NCBI RefSeq assembly: GCF_003347515.1
Contig: NZ_QEII01000299.1
Span: forward strand, 62,001-126,000
Reading direction: 5' to 3'
DNA length: 64,000 nucleotides
Source: Rhodoferax ferrireducens
GTDB lineage: Bacteria > Pseudomonadota > Gammaproteobacteria > Burkholderiales > Burkholderiaceae_C
Shown: positions 16,977 to 25,208 of the stretch, in pieces
Layout of the letters: every line of letters begins with the position of its first letter
Position numbering within the stretch: the stretch's first letter is position 1
Notes under the pieces: generated by a model
What the model saw: the letters and a program-made list of their open reading frames with translations, nothing else
Told to the model about the DNA's origin: nothing
Databases searched by the model: none
Program-made: the position numbers and the translations under genes

Positions 16977-17737
16977 CAACGACTTTCAGAATCCGCGCCT
17001 GGACCGAGTCGCTGGGCGTGCTGCTGACTCTGATCGGCCTGTGGTGGCTGGCCAGCCACCAGCAGTGGGTCAGCAAGGTGTTTTTGCCCACGCCCGAGGC
17101 CACCGTGGCCAGCCTGCTGGAGGGCTTGATCCAGGGCGACTTGCTGCAATTCACGCTGTCCACCGTCGTGCGCATGGGCCTGGGCTGGGGCCTGGCCTCG
17201 GTATTGGGCGTGGCGCTGGGGGCGCTGATCGGCAGCTCGGCCACGGCGCGCGCCTGGATCGGGCCGACGCTGGAGTTTGTGCGCCCGCTGCCGGCCTCGG
17301 CCCTGCTGCCGCTGGCGATTGCGATCTTCGGCCTGAGCGCCGGCATGGTGCTGTTCGTGGTGGCCTTTGGCGCCATGTGGCCAGTGCTGCTGGCCACCGT
17401 GCATGGTTTCGCCTCCATGCATGTGCGGCTCACGGAGGTGAGCCAGGCGCTGCAGCTGTCGCGCCTGGCTTTCGTGTTCAAGGTGGGCTTGCCCAATGCC
17501 ATGCCGGACATTCTGGCGGGCATGCGCCTGTCGCTCACGGTGTCGCTGATCGTGGCGGTGGTGGGCGAAATGATCGCCTCGCAGTCCGGTCTTGGCCAAG
17601 CCATTTTGCTGGCCGCCCGCTCCTTCCGGGCCAGCGAACTGTTTGCCGGCGTGCTGCTGCTGGGCGCCATCGGTTTTGCCAGCAACGCGCTGCTGGCTCT
17701 GGCGGAAAAGAAATTGTTGAACTGGCAAATGCCTTGA
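16973..17737 (+). CDS. ABC transporter permease (SsuC/TauC-like), second of two
   Basis: The ATG at 16973 overlaps the previous stop codon, indicating coupling. The 254-residue protein parallels its neighbour: LEFVRPLPASALLPLAIAIFGL, then the EAA loop (EVSQALQLSRLAFVFKVGLPNAMPDILAG). Having two different permeases with one ATPase gene implies a heterodimeric channel, which is less common than the homodimer in this family. The C-terminus ends close to the cyclase gene, 35 bases downstream. Confidence 0.9.
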   Translation: MTTTFRIRAWTESLGVLLTLIGLWWLASHQQWVSKVFLPTPEATVASLLEGLIQGDLLQFTLSTVVRMGLGWGLASVLGVALGALIGSSATARAWIGPTLEFVRPLPASALLPLAIAIFGLSAGMVLFVVAFGAMWPVLLATVHGFASMHVRLTEVSQALQLSRLAFVFKVGLPNAMPDILAGMRLSLTVSLIVAVVGEMIASQSGLGQAILLAARSFRASELFAGVLLLGAIGFASNALLALAEKKLLNWQMP

Positions 17738-17771
17738 CTGTCACGTCAGGGGTCTTAAGGAAAAACCAACC

Positions 17772-18578
17772 ATGACACGCAAATTTGTAGACCTGTCGAT
17801 CTTTCTGGAAAACGATGTGATGTCCGATCCGCCGGGCCTGGGGCCCAAGATCGAGTACTTCACGCACGAAGACAGCTTCGAGCACATCGAGCCTTTCTTC
17901 CCCGGGCTGGCCAAGCAGGACTTGCCGGACGGCGAAGCCTGGGCGGTGGAGCTGGTGACCCTGTCCACCCACAATGGCACGCACCTGGATGCGCCCTACC
18001 ACTTTCACAGCACCATGGACAAGGCGCTGGGCGACAAGAAGCCATCCCTGACCATCCACGAGGTACCGCTGGAATGGTGTTTCCAGCCCGGCGTGAAGCT
18101 CGATTTCACACAGTTGCCGGACGGCTATGTGGTGACGGCGGCGGACGTGGAGGCCGAGCTGCAGCGCATCCGGCACACGCTCTCGCCGCTGGAGATTGTG
18201 GTGGTCAACACCCGCGCCGGTTCGCGCTACGGCCAACCGGACTTTCTCGCAGCCGGCATCGGCATGGGCTATGAAGCCACCATGTACCTGCTGGAGCGCG
18301 GCGTGCGCCTGACCGGCACCGACGCCTGGAGCTGGGACGCGCCCTTTGTCCACACCGCCAAAAAATACCAGGAGACGCAGGACGCCTCGCTGATCTGGGA
18401 AGGCCACAAGGCCGGACGCGACATTGGCTACTGCCATCTGGAGAAACTGCACAACCTGGAATGCCTGCCGCCGACCGGATTCCACATCTCCTGCTTTCCG
18501 CACAAGATTCGCGGCGCCTCGGCCGGCTGGACCCGCGCCGTCGCCATCTTCGATGAACGCCTGACGGCCAGCGCGTGA
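17772..18578 (+). CDS. cyclase family protein (kynurenine formamidase-like metal hydrolase)
   Basis: The 268-residue product belongs to the cyclase/KynB superfamily. The metal-binding signature HxGTHxDxPxH is intact at residues 67-77 (HNGTHLDAPYH), and a second ligand region is plausible around EGHKAGRDIGYCHLEKL. The superfamily hydrolyses amides, lactones or cyclic compounds; the substrate is not known here. It follows the transporter and precedes fumarylacetoacetase, so it probably catalyses an early ring-opening or hydrolysis step for the imported compound. Confidence 0.88.
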   Translation: MTRKFVDLSIFLENDVMSDPPGLGPKIEYFTHEDSFEHIEPFFPGLAKQDLPDGEAWAVELVTLSTHNGTHLDAPYHFHSTMDKALGDKKPSLTIHEVPLEWCFQPGVKLDFTQLPDGYVVTAADVEAELQRIRHTLSPLEIVVVNTRAGSRYGQPDFLAAGIGMGYEATMYLLERGVRLTGTDAWSWDAPFVHTAKKYQETQDASLIWEGHKAGRDIGYCHLEKLHNLECLPPTGFHISCFPHKIRGASAGWTRAVAIFDERLTASA

Positions 18579-18618
18579 CATCTCCTGCCCCTCACAGCCC
18601 CACCCGATAACGCCCACC

Positions 18619-19965
18619 ATGCCACTCAACCACACCCACGACCCTGCTGCCACGAGCTGGCTGGCATCGGCCAACGCCGCCGGCGGTGACTTTCCCCTGC
18701 AGAACCTGCCGTTCGCGGTGTTTCGACGCAGCGGCAGCGCCGAGCCCTTTCGCGGCGGGGTTGCCATTGGCGACCAGGTGCTGGACCTGGCGGCCTTGAG
18801 CCGCACCGAGGGCCTGCAGGGGCTGGCGGCGCAGGCCGCGCGCTTGTGCGCCCAGCCGGTCCTCAACGACTTTCTGGCCCTGGGGTCGCCGGCCTGGCAA
18901 GCGCTGCGCCACGCCCTGTTTGCCCTGCTGCACAGCACGGCCACCAGCACGACCGAGGCGCTGGTGCGCGCCTGCCTGGTGCCGCAAAGCGCGGTGGACT
19001 ACGCGGTGCCGACCCGCATTGGCGACTACACCGATTTCTACACCTCGATTCACCACGCCCACAAGGTCACGCAGTTGGTGAAACCGGGTGAGCCCATCAC
19101 GCCCAACTTTCAGTGGCTGCCAATCGCCTACCACGGCCGCGCCTCCAGCATCGGTGTCAGCGGCCAGACCTTTCGTCGCCCCCTCGGGCAAGCCATGGCG
19201 CCGGGCGCCAGTGCACCGGTCCACGGCCCCTGCACGCGGCTGGACTACGAGCTGGAAATCGGTGTGTACATCGGCCCCGGCAATGCCCAGGGCGAGCCGG
19301 TGGCACTGGAGCAAGCCGAGTCCCACATCTTTGGCGTCTGCCTGCTCAACGACTGGTCGGCGCGGGACATCCAGTTCTGGGAAATGGCGCCGCTGGGCCC
19401 GTTTCTGGGCAAGAACTTTGCCACCACCATTTCCCCATGGATCGTGACCCTGGAGGCGCTGGCCCCCTACCGCCTGGCCTGGACCCCACCGGCCGGCGCA
19501 GCGCAGCCGCTGGCCTACCTGGACACCGCCAGCAACCGCCAGGCGGGCGCGCTCGACATCTCGCTGGAAGTCTGGCTCGACACTGCCCAGCGCCGCGCCA
19601 GCAACGACGGCCTGGGTTGCGCTCCGGCCCGCCTGAGCCGCACCAGCTTCAAGCACCAGTACTGGACCGTGGCGCAAATGGTGACGCATCACACCATGGG
19701 CGGCTGCAACCTGCAAAGCGGCGACCTGCTGGGCAGCGGCACCATCTCGGGACCGGGCCCGGCCGAAGCCGGTGCCATGATTGAACTGACGGCCGGCGGC
19801 CGCCAGCCCGTCACGCTGGCAGGCGGCCACGGCCAGCCGGAACAGCGCGCTTTCCTGCAGGACTTTGACACCGTCATCCTCACCGGCTGGTGCGAGGCAC
19901 CGGGGCGCGCACGCATTGGTTTTGGCGAGTGCCGCGGCCAGGTGCTGCCGGCCCTGAACGCCTGA
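18619..19965 (+). CDS. fahA: fumarylacetoacetase
   Basis: The 448-residue protein is full length for fumarylacetoacetase, which cleaves 4-fumarylacetoacetate to fumarate and acetoacetate. Family motifs are clear: the N-terminal SH3-like domain, YTDFYTSIHHAHKV (about 135-150), LPIAYHGRASSI, the Asp/Glu metal ligands around LDYELEIGVY, LNDWSARDIQFWEMAPLGPF and KNFATTISPW. Homogentisate dioxygenase and maleylacetoacetate isomerase, its usual partners, are absent from the window. Its pairing with a cyclase and an ABC transporter suggests a different route or substrate analogue. Confidence 0.9.
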   Translation: MPLNHTHDPAATSWLASANAAGGDFPLQNLPFAVFRRSGSAEPFRGGVAIGDQVLDLAALSRTEGLQGLAAQAARLCAQPVLNDFLALGSPAWQALRHALFALLHSTATSTTEALVRACLVPQSAVDYAVPTRIGDYTDFYTSIHHAHKVTQLVKPGEPITPNFQWLPIAYHGRASSIGVSGQTFRRPLGQAMAPGASAPVHGPCTRLDYELEIGVYIGPGNAQGEPVALEQAESHIFGVCLLNDWSARDIQFWEMAPLGPFLGKNFATTISPWIVTLEALAPYRLAWTPPAGAAQPLAYLDTASNRQAGALDISLEVWLDTAQRRASNDGLGCAPARLSRTSFKHQYWTVAQMVTHHTMGGCNLQSGDLLGSGTISGPGPAEAGAMIELTAGGRQPVTLAGGHGQPEQRAFLQDFDTVILTGWCEAPGRARIGFGECRGQVLPALNA

Positions 19966-20021
19966 ACCGCCTCACGCTCACCTGCCCCGCTATCGGCCTA
20001 TCCGCGTCAGCACATCCCAAT

Positions 20022-20037
20022 TTGTACAAACGTACTT
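20022..20037. promoter_or_regulatory. TetR operator 2 upstream of the porin gene
   Basis: TTGTAC-AAAC-GTACTT matches the 14280 palindrome in the left half and in GTAC of the right half, 76 bp upstream of the porin start. It suggests that the porin is controlled together with the ABC operon. Confidence 0.5.
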
Positions 20038-20112
20038 TTATTTATACATACGAACCACATCAATTCATCACCGTCCCTGTTCTCTCTCAACTCACCCTGA
20101 AAAAAGTCCATC

Positions 20113-21213
20113 ATGAAAAATCTCTCCCAACTCCAGCTTGCCGCCGTCCTCTGCACCGCCCTCGCAGGCCCCAGCGCCTTGGCACAAAGTGCCAGCAGCG
20201 TGACGATCTCGGGCCTGGTCGACGCCTACGCCGGCAGCCGCCAGCTCAGCGGCGGCACGCGCCAGAGCAAAGTGGACAGCTCCGGCCTGTCGACCTCGCA
20301 GATCAATTTCGACGGCCGGGAGGACCTCGGAGACGGACTGCGGGCCGAGTTCGCGCTGGGCCTGTTTTTGCGGCCCGACGACGGCGGCCAGGGGCGCTTC
20401 AACGGCGACACGTTTTTCGGGCGCAATGCCTACGTCGGCCTGGGCGGCAACTTCGGAACCGTGCGCCTGGGCCGCCAGGGCACCGGGAATTTCCTGAATT
20501 TCATGCGCACCAATTCCTTTGGCGACTCCGCCCCGTTTGGCCCGACCTTCCTGCACACCTGGATGTCGGCGATTGCGCAGGGACCCCAGTTTGTCAGCGT
20601 CGGCACGCCCCCGACCAGCCGCGCGCTGACGGGCACCCTGGGCACGTCTGACAGTGCCTGGAACAACTCGCTGGTCTATATTTCGCCCTCGCTCGGCGGC
20701 ACGGTGTTGCAGGCGCAGTGGGCGCCAGGTGAAGTTGACGGTGTGGGCAAGCGCTTTGGTGCCAGCGCCTTCTATACCGGCGGCCCCCTGGTGCTGGGCC
20801 TGGCGACCGAACAGATCGGCGCCAACTCGGTGCCCGCCAGCGGACCGGCCGCCGCGCTCATCAGCCAGCAGTCCACCTGGCATGTGTCTGGCGCCTACGC
20901 CTTTGGCTTCGGTCGGCTCAGTGCCGGCCTGATCAACACCCAGCGCGACTACACCACGGTGACTGACGACCGGATGCGCACTGTGCATCTTGGCGTGACC
21001 ATTCCCGTGGGTGCCGGCAGCGTGATGGCCCAGATCGCGAACAGCAGCCAGCAGCCCGACGTCGGCAACGAAGTGACGCGCACCACCACCAGCGTGGGCT
21101 ATTCCTATCGTTTCAGCAAACGCACCGATGCCTACGCGGTGTTGATGCATGACCAGTTCACCGGCCAGTCCAGCGGCAGCACGCTGGGCGTCGGCATGCG
21201 CCATCGCTTCTGA
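20113..21213 (+). CDS. outer-membrane porin (Gram-negative Porin_4 family)
   Basis: The 366-residue protein has a signal peptide (MKNLSQLQLAAVLC, cleaved after ALAQS) and the typical betaproteobacterial porin features: SSVTISGLVDAYAG at the mature N-terminus, a SSGLSTSQINFDGREDLGDGLRAEFALG repeat strand pair, and a C-terminal phenylalanine in GVGMRHRF, which is the outer-membrane insertion signal. It would let the substrate of the adjacent ABC system cross the outer membrane. A strong intrinsic terminator follows 36 bases after the stop. Confidence 0.93.
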   Translation: MKNLSQLQLAAVLCTALAGPSALAQSASSVTISGLVDAYAGSRQLSGGTRQSKVDSSGLSTSQINFDGREDLGDGLRAEFALGLFLRPDDGGQGRFNGDTFFGRNAYVGLGGNFGTVRLGRQGTGNFLNFMRTNSFGDSAPFGPTFLHTWMSAIAQGPQFVSVGTPPTSRALTGTLGTSDSAWNNSLVYISPSLGGTVLQAQWAPGEVDGVGKRFGASAFYTGGPLVLGLATEQIGANSVPASGPAAALISQQSTWHVSGAYAFGFGRLSAGLINTQRDYTTVTDDRMRTVHLGVTIPVGAGSVMAQIANSSQQPDVGNEVTRTTTSVGYSYRFSKRTDAYAVLMHDQFTGQSSGSTLGVGMRHRF

Positions 21214-21248
21214 TCTTCGTTTTCGTTTTCTCCAGGTCTCCAAAGTTT

Positions 21249-21277
21249 GAGGCGTCGCTTGCGGCGCCTCTTTTTTT
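21249..21277 (+). terminator. intrinsic terminator after the porin gene
   Basis: A GC-rich stem (GAGGCGTCGC paired with GCGGCGCCTC, one G-T wobble) is followed by seven T residues, the canonical form of a rho-independent terminator. Confidence 0.85.
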
Positions 21278-21295
21278 GGGGCTGATCAGCCGGAC

Positions 21296-21311
21296 TTGAA
21301 CGGTTGTACAA
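21296..21311. promoter_or_regulatory. TetR operator 3 upstream of the TetR gene
   Basis: TTGAAC-GGTT-GTACAA differs by one base from the perfect palindrome core at 14280 and lies 51 bp upstream of the regulator's start, as expected for an autoregulated TetR repressor. Confidence 0.55.
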
Positions 21312-21362
21312 TTTTCGCTGCTCAACCGACGGCAGGCGCTTTCAGCGATCCTGAAACATCTC

Positions 21363-22055
21363 ATGGCCTACGACTCTGCGATCCCCACGCCCCAACGGCC
21401 GCCCAAAGAAGCGCGGCCCGACCGCCGCTATGCCATTTTGCTGGCCGCCGAAAAGCTGTTTGCCCAGCGCGGCTACAACGGTGTCTCGATCCGCCAGATC
21501 GCCGACGAAGCCGGCGTGCCGCTGGCCCTGGTGGGCTATTACTTCGGCCCCAAGAACGAGCTGTTCCGTGCCATTTTTGAACACTGGAACAGCACCATCC
21601 GCGAACGCCTGGCCGCGCTGGCCACGGTGCGCACGCGCGCCGCAGAACCCGATTACCTGGAGCAGGTGGTGGCCGCCTTCGTCGGCCCGGTGCTGCGTTT
21701 GCGCGCCAGCCCGGAAGGCGAGTGGTACGCGCTGCTGATGACGCGCGGCCTGAACGAGCCGCACCAGGAAACCGACCTGGTGCTGCGCGAGTATTTCGAC
21801 CCCATGGCCCTGGCCTTCATTGACGCCTTGCTGGACGCCTTTCCCGGCAAAACCCGTGCCCAGGTGGCTTGGGCCTACCAGTTCATGCTGGGCGCGCTGC
21901 TGCACCACATCGGCGACGAACGGGTGCAGCGCCTGTCCCACGGCAGCAACACGCCCAACGACCCGGCGGCGGCGCCCCTGCTGGCCGCCTTCATCACCGG
22001 CGGCATGCGCCAGGCCATGGCGATGCCCTTTACGGCGCCCGCAACGCCGGCCTAG
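21363..22055 (+). CDS. TetR/AcrR family transcriptional regulator
   Basis: The 230-residue protein has a TetR_N DNA-binding domain at about residues 22-70 (RYAILLAAEKLFAQRGYNGVSIRQIADEAGVPLALVGYYFGPKNELF) and a longer C-terminal ligand domain of the CecR/RutR-like type with a predicted helix AWAYQFMLGALLHHIGD. It lies at the end of the ABC/cyclase/fumarylacetoacetase/porin locus. Palindromes sharing TTGTAC-N4-GTACAA lie before this gene, before the porin and before the ABC operon, so it most likely represses all three units. Confidence 0.92.
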   Translation: MAYDSAIPTPQRPPKEARPDRRYAILLAAEKLFAQRGYNGVSIRQIADEAGVPLALVGYYFGPKNELFRAIFEHWNSTIRERLAALATVRTRAAEPDYLEQVVAAFVGPVLRLRASPEGEWYALLMTRGLNEPHQETDLVLREYFDPMALAFIDALLDAFPGKTRAQVAWAYQFMLGALLHHIGDERVQRLSHGSNTPNDPAAAPLLAAFITGGMRQAMAMPFTAPATPA

Positions 22056-22066
22056 CCGCTGCTGCT

Positions 22067-22124
22067 TGCTACGAAGACGATAGCCGCTGACGCCTGTTTG
22101 ACAGGGGCGGCAATCCGTTTTTGT
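22067..22124 (+). repeat. dispersed ~55-bp repeat, copy B (diverged)
   Basis: This copy matches copy E at 32321 closely in ATAGCCGCTG, CGC-TGTTTGACA and the closing GGGC/GCC segment. It fills the gap between the TetR gene and the thioesterase gene. Confidence 0.55.
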
Positions 22125-22159
22125 CTATAGTGACGGCAACTCATCTTTGGGGAGCCTCA

Positions 22160-22582
22160 ATGCGTATCTGGAAGCAAGCCATCTCGGTGGAAGAACTCAC
22201 CGCCATTCACGTCAACACCGCGGTCGCCCATCTGGGTATCGAGTTTCTGGAGGTGGGTGATGACTTCATCCGGGCCCGCGTGCCGGTGGCCCCCCGCACC
22301 CAGCAACCCTATGGCTTGTTGCACGGCGGCGTGAGCGTGGTGCTGGCCGAGACCCTGGGTTCCTGCGGCGCCGCCTACGCCAGTCCCGCTGGCCACCGTG
22401 CCGTGGGCCTGGACATCAATGCCAATCACATCAAGGGCGTGCTCAGTGGTTGGGTCACCGGCATCACCCGTCCGGTGCACCGCGGCCGCACCACGCAGGT
22501 CTGGCAGATCGACCTGCACAACGACGCGGGCGAGCTGACCTGCGCGTCGCGCATCACGATGGCGGTGCTGGCGCCAAAATAA
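22160..22582 (+). CDS. hotdog-fold acyl-CoA thioesterase (PaaI/MenI-like)
   Basis: The start at ATG 22160 has GGGGAG about 5 bases upstream; the longer frame to 22121 lacks support. The 140-residue protein is a single hotdog domain of the PaaI/EntH/MenI type: HLGIEFLEVGDDFIRARVPV, then the conserved PYGLLHGGVSVVLAETLGS that carries the catalytic His-Gly-Gly and glutamate, and GLDINANHIKGV. It would hydrolyse an aryl- or acyl-CoA such as DHNA-CoA. It is monocistronic, followed by repeat copy C. Confidence 0.88.
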   Translation: MRIWKQAISVEELTAIHVNTAVAHLGIEFLEVGDDFIRARVPVAPRTQQPYGLLHGGVSVVLAETLGSCGAAYASPAGHRAVGLDINANHIKGVLSGWVTGITRPVHRGRTTQVWQIDLHNDAGELTCASRITMAVLAPK

Positions 22583-22585
22583 AGA

Positions 22586-22633
22586 TCAAATCGGCCTCTA
22601 GCCCTTGTCCAACCAGCACAAGCAGCTATTAAA
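22586..22633 (-). repeat. dispersed ~55-bp repeat, copy C (reverse orientation)
   Basis: Read on the minus strand it shows AATAGCTGCTTGTGC and AAGGGCTAGAGGCC, the two most conserved blocks of the family. It lies between the convergent thioesterase and adenosyltransferase genes. Confidence 0.7.
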
Positions 22634-22652
22634 TGCAGAGCAATCCCGGGTG

Positions 22653-23231
22653 CTATTCCGAAGCCGCCTGCGCCAGCTTCTGGCTCTTCCAGTAGACGTC
22701 ATCGCCGACCGTGCCATCGGGGCGGTGGCGGTTGAGCACGCGGGCCAGCACGAACATCAAATCACTCAGGCGGTTCAGGTACTGGCGCGGCGTGTCTTTC
22801 AAAGTTTCCTGAGCTTCCAGCGCCACCACGGCACGCTCCGCGCGCCGGGCCACGGTCCGGCAGACGTGGGCCAGGGAGGCGGCACGACTGCCGGCGGGCA
22901 GGATGAACTCCTCCAGCCGTGGCAATTTCTCGTTGTGTTCGGCCAGCGCGGCGTCCAGCGCCAGCACCGCCTCGGGCTTGAGCAGCTCGAAGCCGGGGAT
23001 CGACAGCTCGCCGCCCAGGTTGAAGAGCTGGTGCTGGATTTCCACCAAAAGTGAGCGCACGCTCTCCGGCATGTCCTCGCACAGCAAGACACCGATGTTG
23101 GAGTTGAGCTCGTCCACGTCGCCCATGGCGTGCACGCGCAAGCTGTTTTTAGAGACGCGGGTGTTGTCACCCAGGCCGGTGGTGCCGTTGTCGCCGGTGC
23201 GGGTGGCGATTTGTGTCAGGCGCTTGCCCAT
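22653..23231 (-). CDS. cob(I)alamin adenosyltransferase, PduO type
   Basis: The 192-residue product converts cob(I)alamin plus ATP into adenosylcobalamin. The PduO/MMAB signature is present: TRTGDNGTTGLGDNTRVSK near the N-terminus, an Asp-Glu-Leu-Asn segment (GDVDELNSNIGVLL), the ATP-binding arginine region CRTVARRAERAVV and the C-terminal YLNRLSDLMFVLARVLN. It could supply the cofactor for EutBC, the B12-dependent ammonia lyase encoded at 48.9 kb. It ends the operon of the CHASE2 kinase, with 2 bases separating the genes. Confidence 0.94.
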   Translation of the reverse strand: MGKRLTQIATRTGDNGTTGLGDNTRVSKNSLRVHAMGDVDELNSNIGVLLCEDMPESVRSLLVEIQHQLFNLGGELSIPGFELLKPEAVLALDAALAEHNEKLPRLEEFILPAGSRAASLAHVCRTVARRAERAVVALEAQETLKDTPRQYLNRLSDLMFVLARVLNRHRPDGTVGDDVYWKSQKLAQAASE

Positions 23232-23233
23232 GA

Positions 23234-25201
23234 TCAGACTCCTTGGTTGGTGGCGCCTTGCTTGGTGGCGTTATGGCTGGATTGTCGCGCCAGCCGAAAG
23301 ACCACATGGAAGCCGCCCGCCGCCGGGTGCTCGACCGTCAAGCTGGCCTGGTGCTTCTCGGCCACCCGCCGCGCCAGGGCCAGGCCCAGCCCGTGACCGG
23401 CACGCGCCGGCGTGGCCTGCGCATACGGCTGGCTCAAAGACGCCAGGGCTTGCGGCGCGAAACCGCAGCCCTGGTCGTGCACGCTCAGGATGTAGTCCTG
23501 GACCGTCTCGTGCAGCGCCAGCGTGACGGTGCCACCTTGCGGACCGTGGCGCAGGGCATTCCAGCCCAGGTTCAACAGCACGCGCTGCAGTAAACGCGTG
23601 TCGCCGCGCACCAGGGCACAGTCCAGCGCACAGTGGCGCTCGATGCGGGCGCCCAGGCGGCGAGCGTCTTCCCACAGGTCGTCCGCGCTTTGGTGCAGGA
23701 TTTGCACCAGGTCGATCTCGGCAAAGCCGGCCGGGTCCAGCGCCTCGGCCCGGCCCATCAGCAGCAGCTGTTCCGACAGCTCCAGCGCGCGCCGGGCGCA
23801 GGCGTCGATGCGGTCGAGCAAGGCCGCATGGTCGGCTGGCCTGTCGGCGCGCAGGCTGTCCGCCAGTGAGCGCAAGGACAACAGTGGCGAGCGCAGATCA
23901 TGGGCCAGGTGGCGCATCAGCTCCTCGCGGTGCTGCTGCGCTTCGGGCGTGTTGCCATCCGTGGCCAGGGCGCTGGCGATCTGGTCGACCGCCTGGGTGA
24001 TGGCGTCAATGCGCATTGCAACCGGGTCAAAAAAACCGCCGACCTCAGTTGCTTTGGCCGGCGAGCGGCCCGATGGCGCCAGGGCGGCGATGCGACGGGT
24101 CTCACGCGTCATCGCGCTCAGGCTGGCCTCCAGGCGGCGCCAGCTCCACAAGGGGTAAGCCAGGGCCATGGCGGCGATCGGCGCGGCCGGCGGCCACCAC
24201 CAGCCGCCCAGCTTCAAAGCCCCAACCGCGGCCAGCGCCGCGCCGGTGCAGAGCAGCAGCGTGACCCACAGCGCGGCCTGCGGCGTGGTGAGCAGCAGGG
24301 CCGCCATCAAGGCCAGCAGCAGCGCACCCGAGAAGAGCAGACGAACCCCGTCAGGCATCGGCCGTGGGGCGTAACCGCTGCGCAGACCATCCAGCACATT
24401 GGCCACAAACTCGATGCCCGGCATGGTGCCGCTGCGCCCCGCCAGCGGCGTCACCAGGTTGTCGCCCAGACCGGTCGCGGTGGCGCCGATCAACACGATG
24501 TGCCCCTTGAGTTCAGCCGCCGCAATACGCCCGTCCAGCAAGTCCACCAGCGAACGCCGGGCAAAATGCCCCGGTGGCCCGGCAAAGGGCACGAGCAGGG
24601 CCTGTCCGGCTGGCGCGGCGCCGGCTTTGAAGGTCTGACCCGACAGTTCGAGCAGCTGCTGCGCCACATGGGGAAACGAGACGCCGCCGGCCGTCTCCAG
24701 CGCCAGGTAGCGCCGGCTCACGCCATCGCGGTCGACCAGCGCCTGGGCGTGGCCGAGACGCGCCACGGCAGCCAGTTCGGGCAAGGGCAGTACCACCGCG
24801 TCACCCGGGGCCGGCATGAAGACCGGCAAGACCACGCGCCCATGGCGGGCCAGCGCCGCCGCCAGCCGCGTATCGGCACTGGGGTCATCGCGCTGCGCTT
24901 CTGAAAAAATGACATCCAGCAGCACCGGGCCGGTGCCGGCCGGGGTCAGCCGGTCCATCGCGTCGGCCAGCAACTGGCGCGACCAGGGCCAGCGGCCGCC
25001 GCGCGCCAGGCTCTCCTCGTCGATGGCCAGGATCAGGATGTCCGGCGCCGGGGCCCGGCCCGACAGGCTCACGCTGCTGTCGTAGAGCCAGAAATCGGCC
25101 CGGTCCAGCCAGCCGCCACGAATCGCGGCCAGCAGCAGCGCCGCCAGCAGCAGTGTCAGCAACGCCCACTCACGCACATGACGGTGGAGGGACCGTCTCA
25201 C
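23234..25201 (-). CDS. CHASE2-domain sensor histidine kinase
   Basis: I place the start at the GTG at 25201, which follows GAGGA, gives RRSLHRHVREWALL as N-terminus and avoids a 200-bp overlap with the FecR-type gene. The 655-residue protein has an N-terminal transmembrane helix, a periplasmic CHASE2 domain (about 40-290), three hydrophobic helices (about 300-380), and a kinase core with phospho-acceptor His434 (HDLRSP), an N box (LNLGWNALRHG), G1 (DQGCGF) and G2 (GHGLGLALA). With the FecR-like protein and response regulator it forms a three-gene signalling unit. Confidence 0.9.
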   Translation of the reverse strand: MRRSLHRHVREWALLTLLLAALLLAAIRGGWLDRADFWLYDSSVSLSGRAPAPDILILAIDEESLARGGRWPWSRQLLADAMDRLTPAGTGPVLLDVIFSEAQRDDPSADTRLAAALARHGRVVLPVFMPAPGDAVVLPLPELAAVARLGHAQALVDRDGVSRRYLALETAGGVSFPHVAQQLLELSGQTFKAGAAPAGQALLVPFAGPPGHFARRSLVDLLDGRIAAAELKGHIVLIGATATGLGDNLVTPLAGRSGTMPGIEFVANVLDGLRSGYAPRPMPDGVRLLFSGALLLALMAALLLTTPQAALWVTLLLCTGAALAAVGALKLGGWWWPPAAPIAAMALAYPLWSWRRLEASLSAMTRETRRIAALAPSGRSPAKATEVGGFFDPVAMRIDAITQAVDQIASALATDGNTPEAQQHREELMRHLAHDLRSPLLSLRSLADSLRADRPADHAALLDRIDACARRALELSEQLLLMGRAEALDPAGFAEIDLVQILHQSADDLWEDARRLGARIERHCALDCALVRGDTRLLQRVLLNLGWNALRHGPQGGTVTLALHETVQDYILSVHDQGCGFAPQALASLSQPYAQATPARAGHGLGLALARRVAEKHQASLTVEHPAAGGFHVVFRLARQSSHNATKQGATNQGV

Positions 25202-25208
25202 AGCGTCC

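Noticed and set aside
18592..19830. Long open frame of 412 codons on the minus strand
   Set aside because: It is antisense to fumarylacetoacetase and lacks recognisable motifs; it is a shadow.
22098..22131. TTGACA and TATAGT boxes upstream of the thioesterase gene
   Set aside because: The spacing is about 22 bases, too long for a sigma-70 promoter, and the region is part of repeat copy B.
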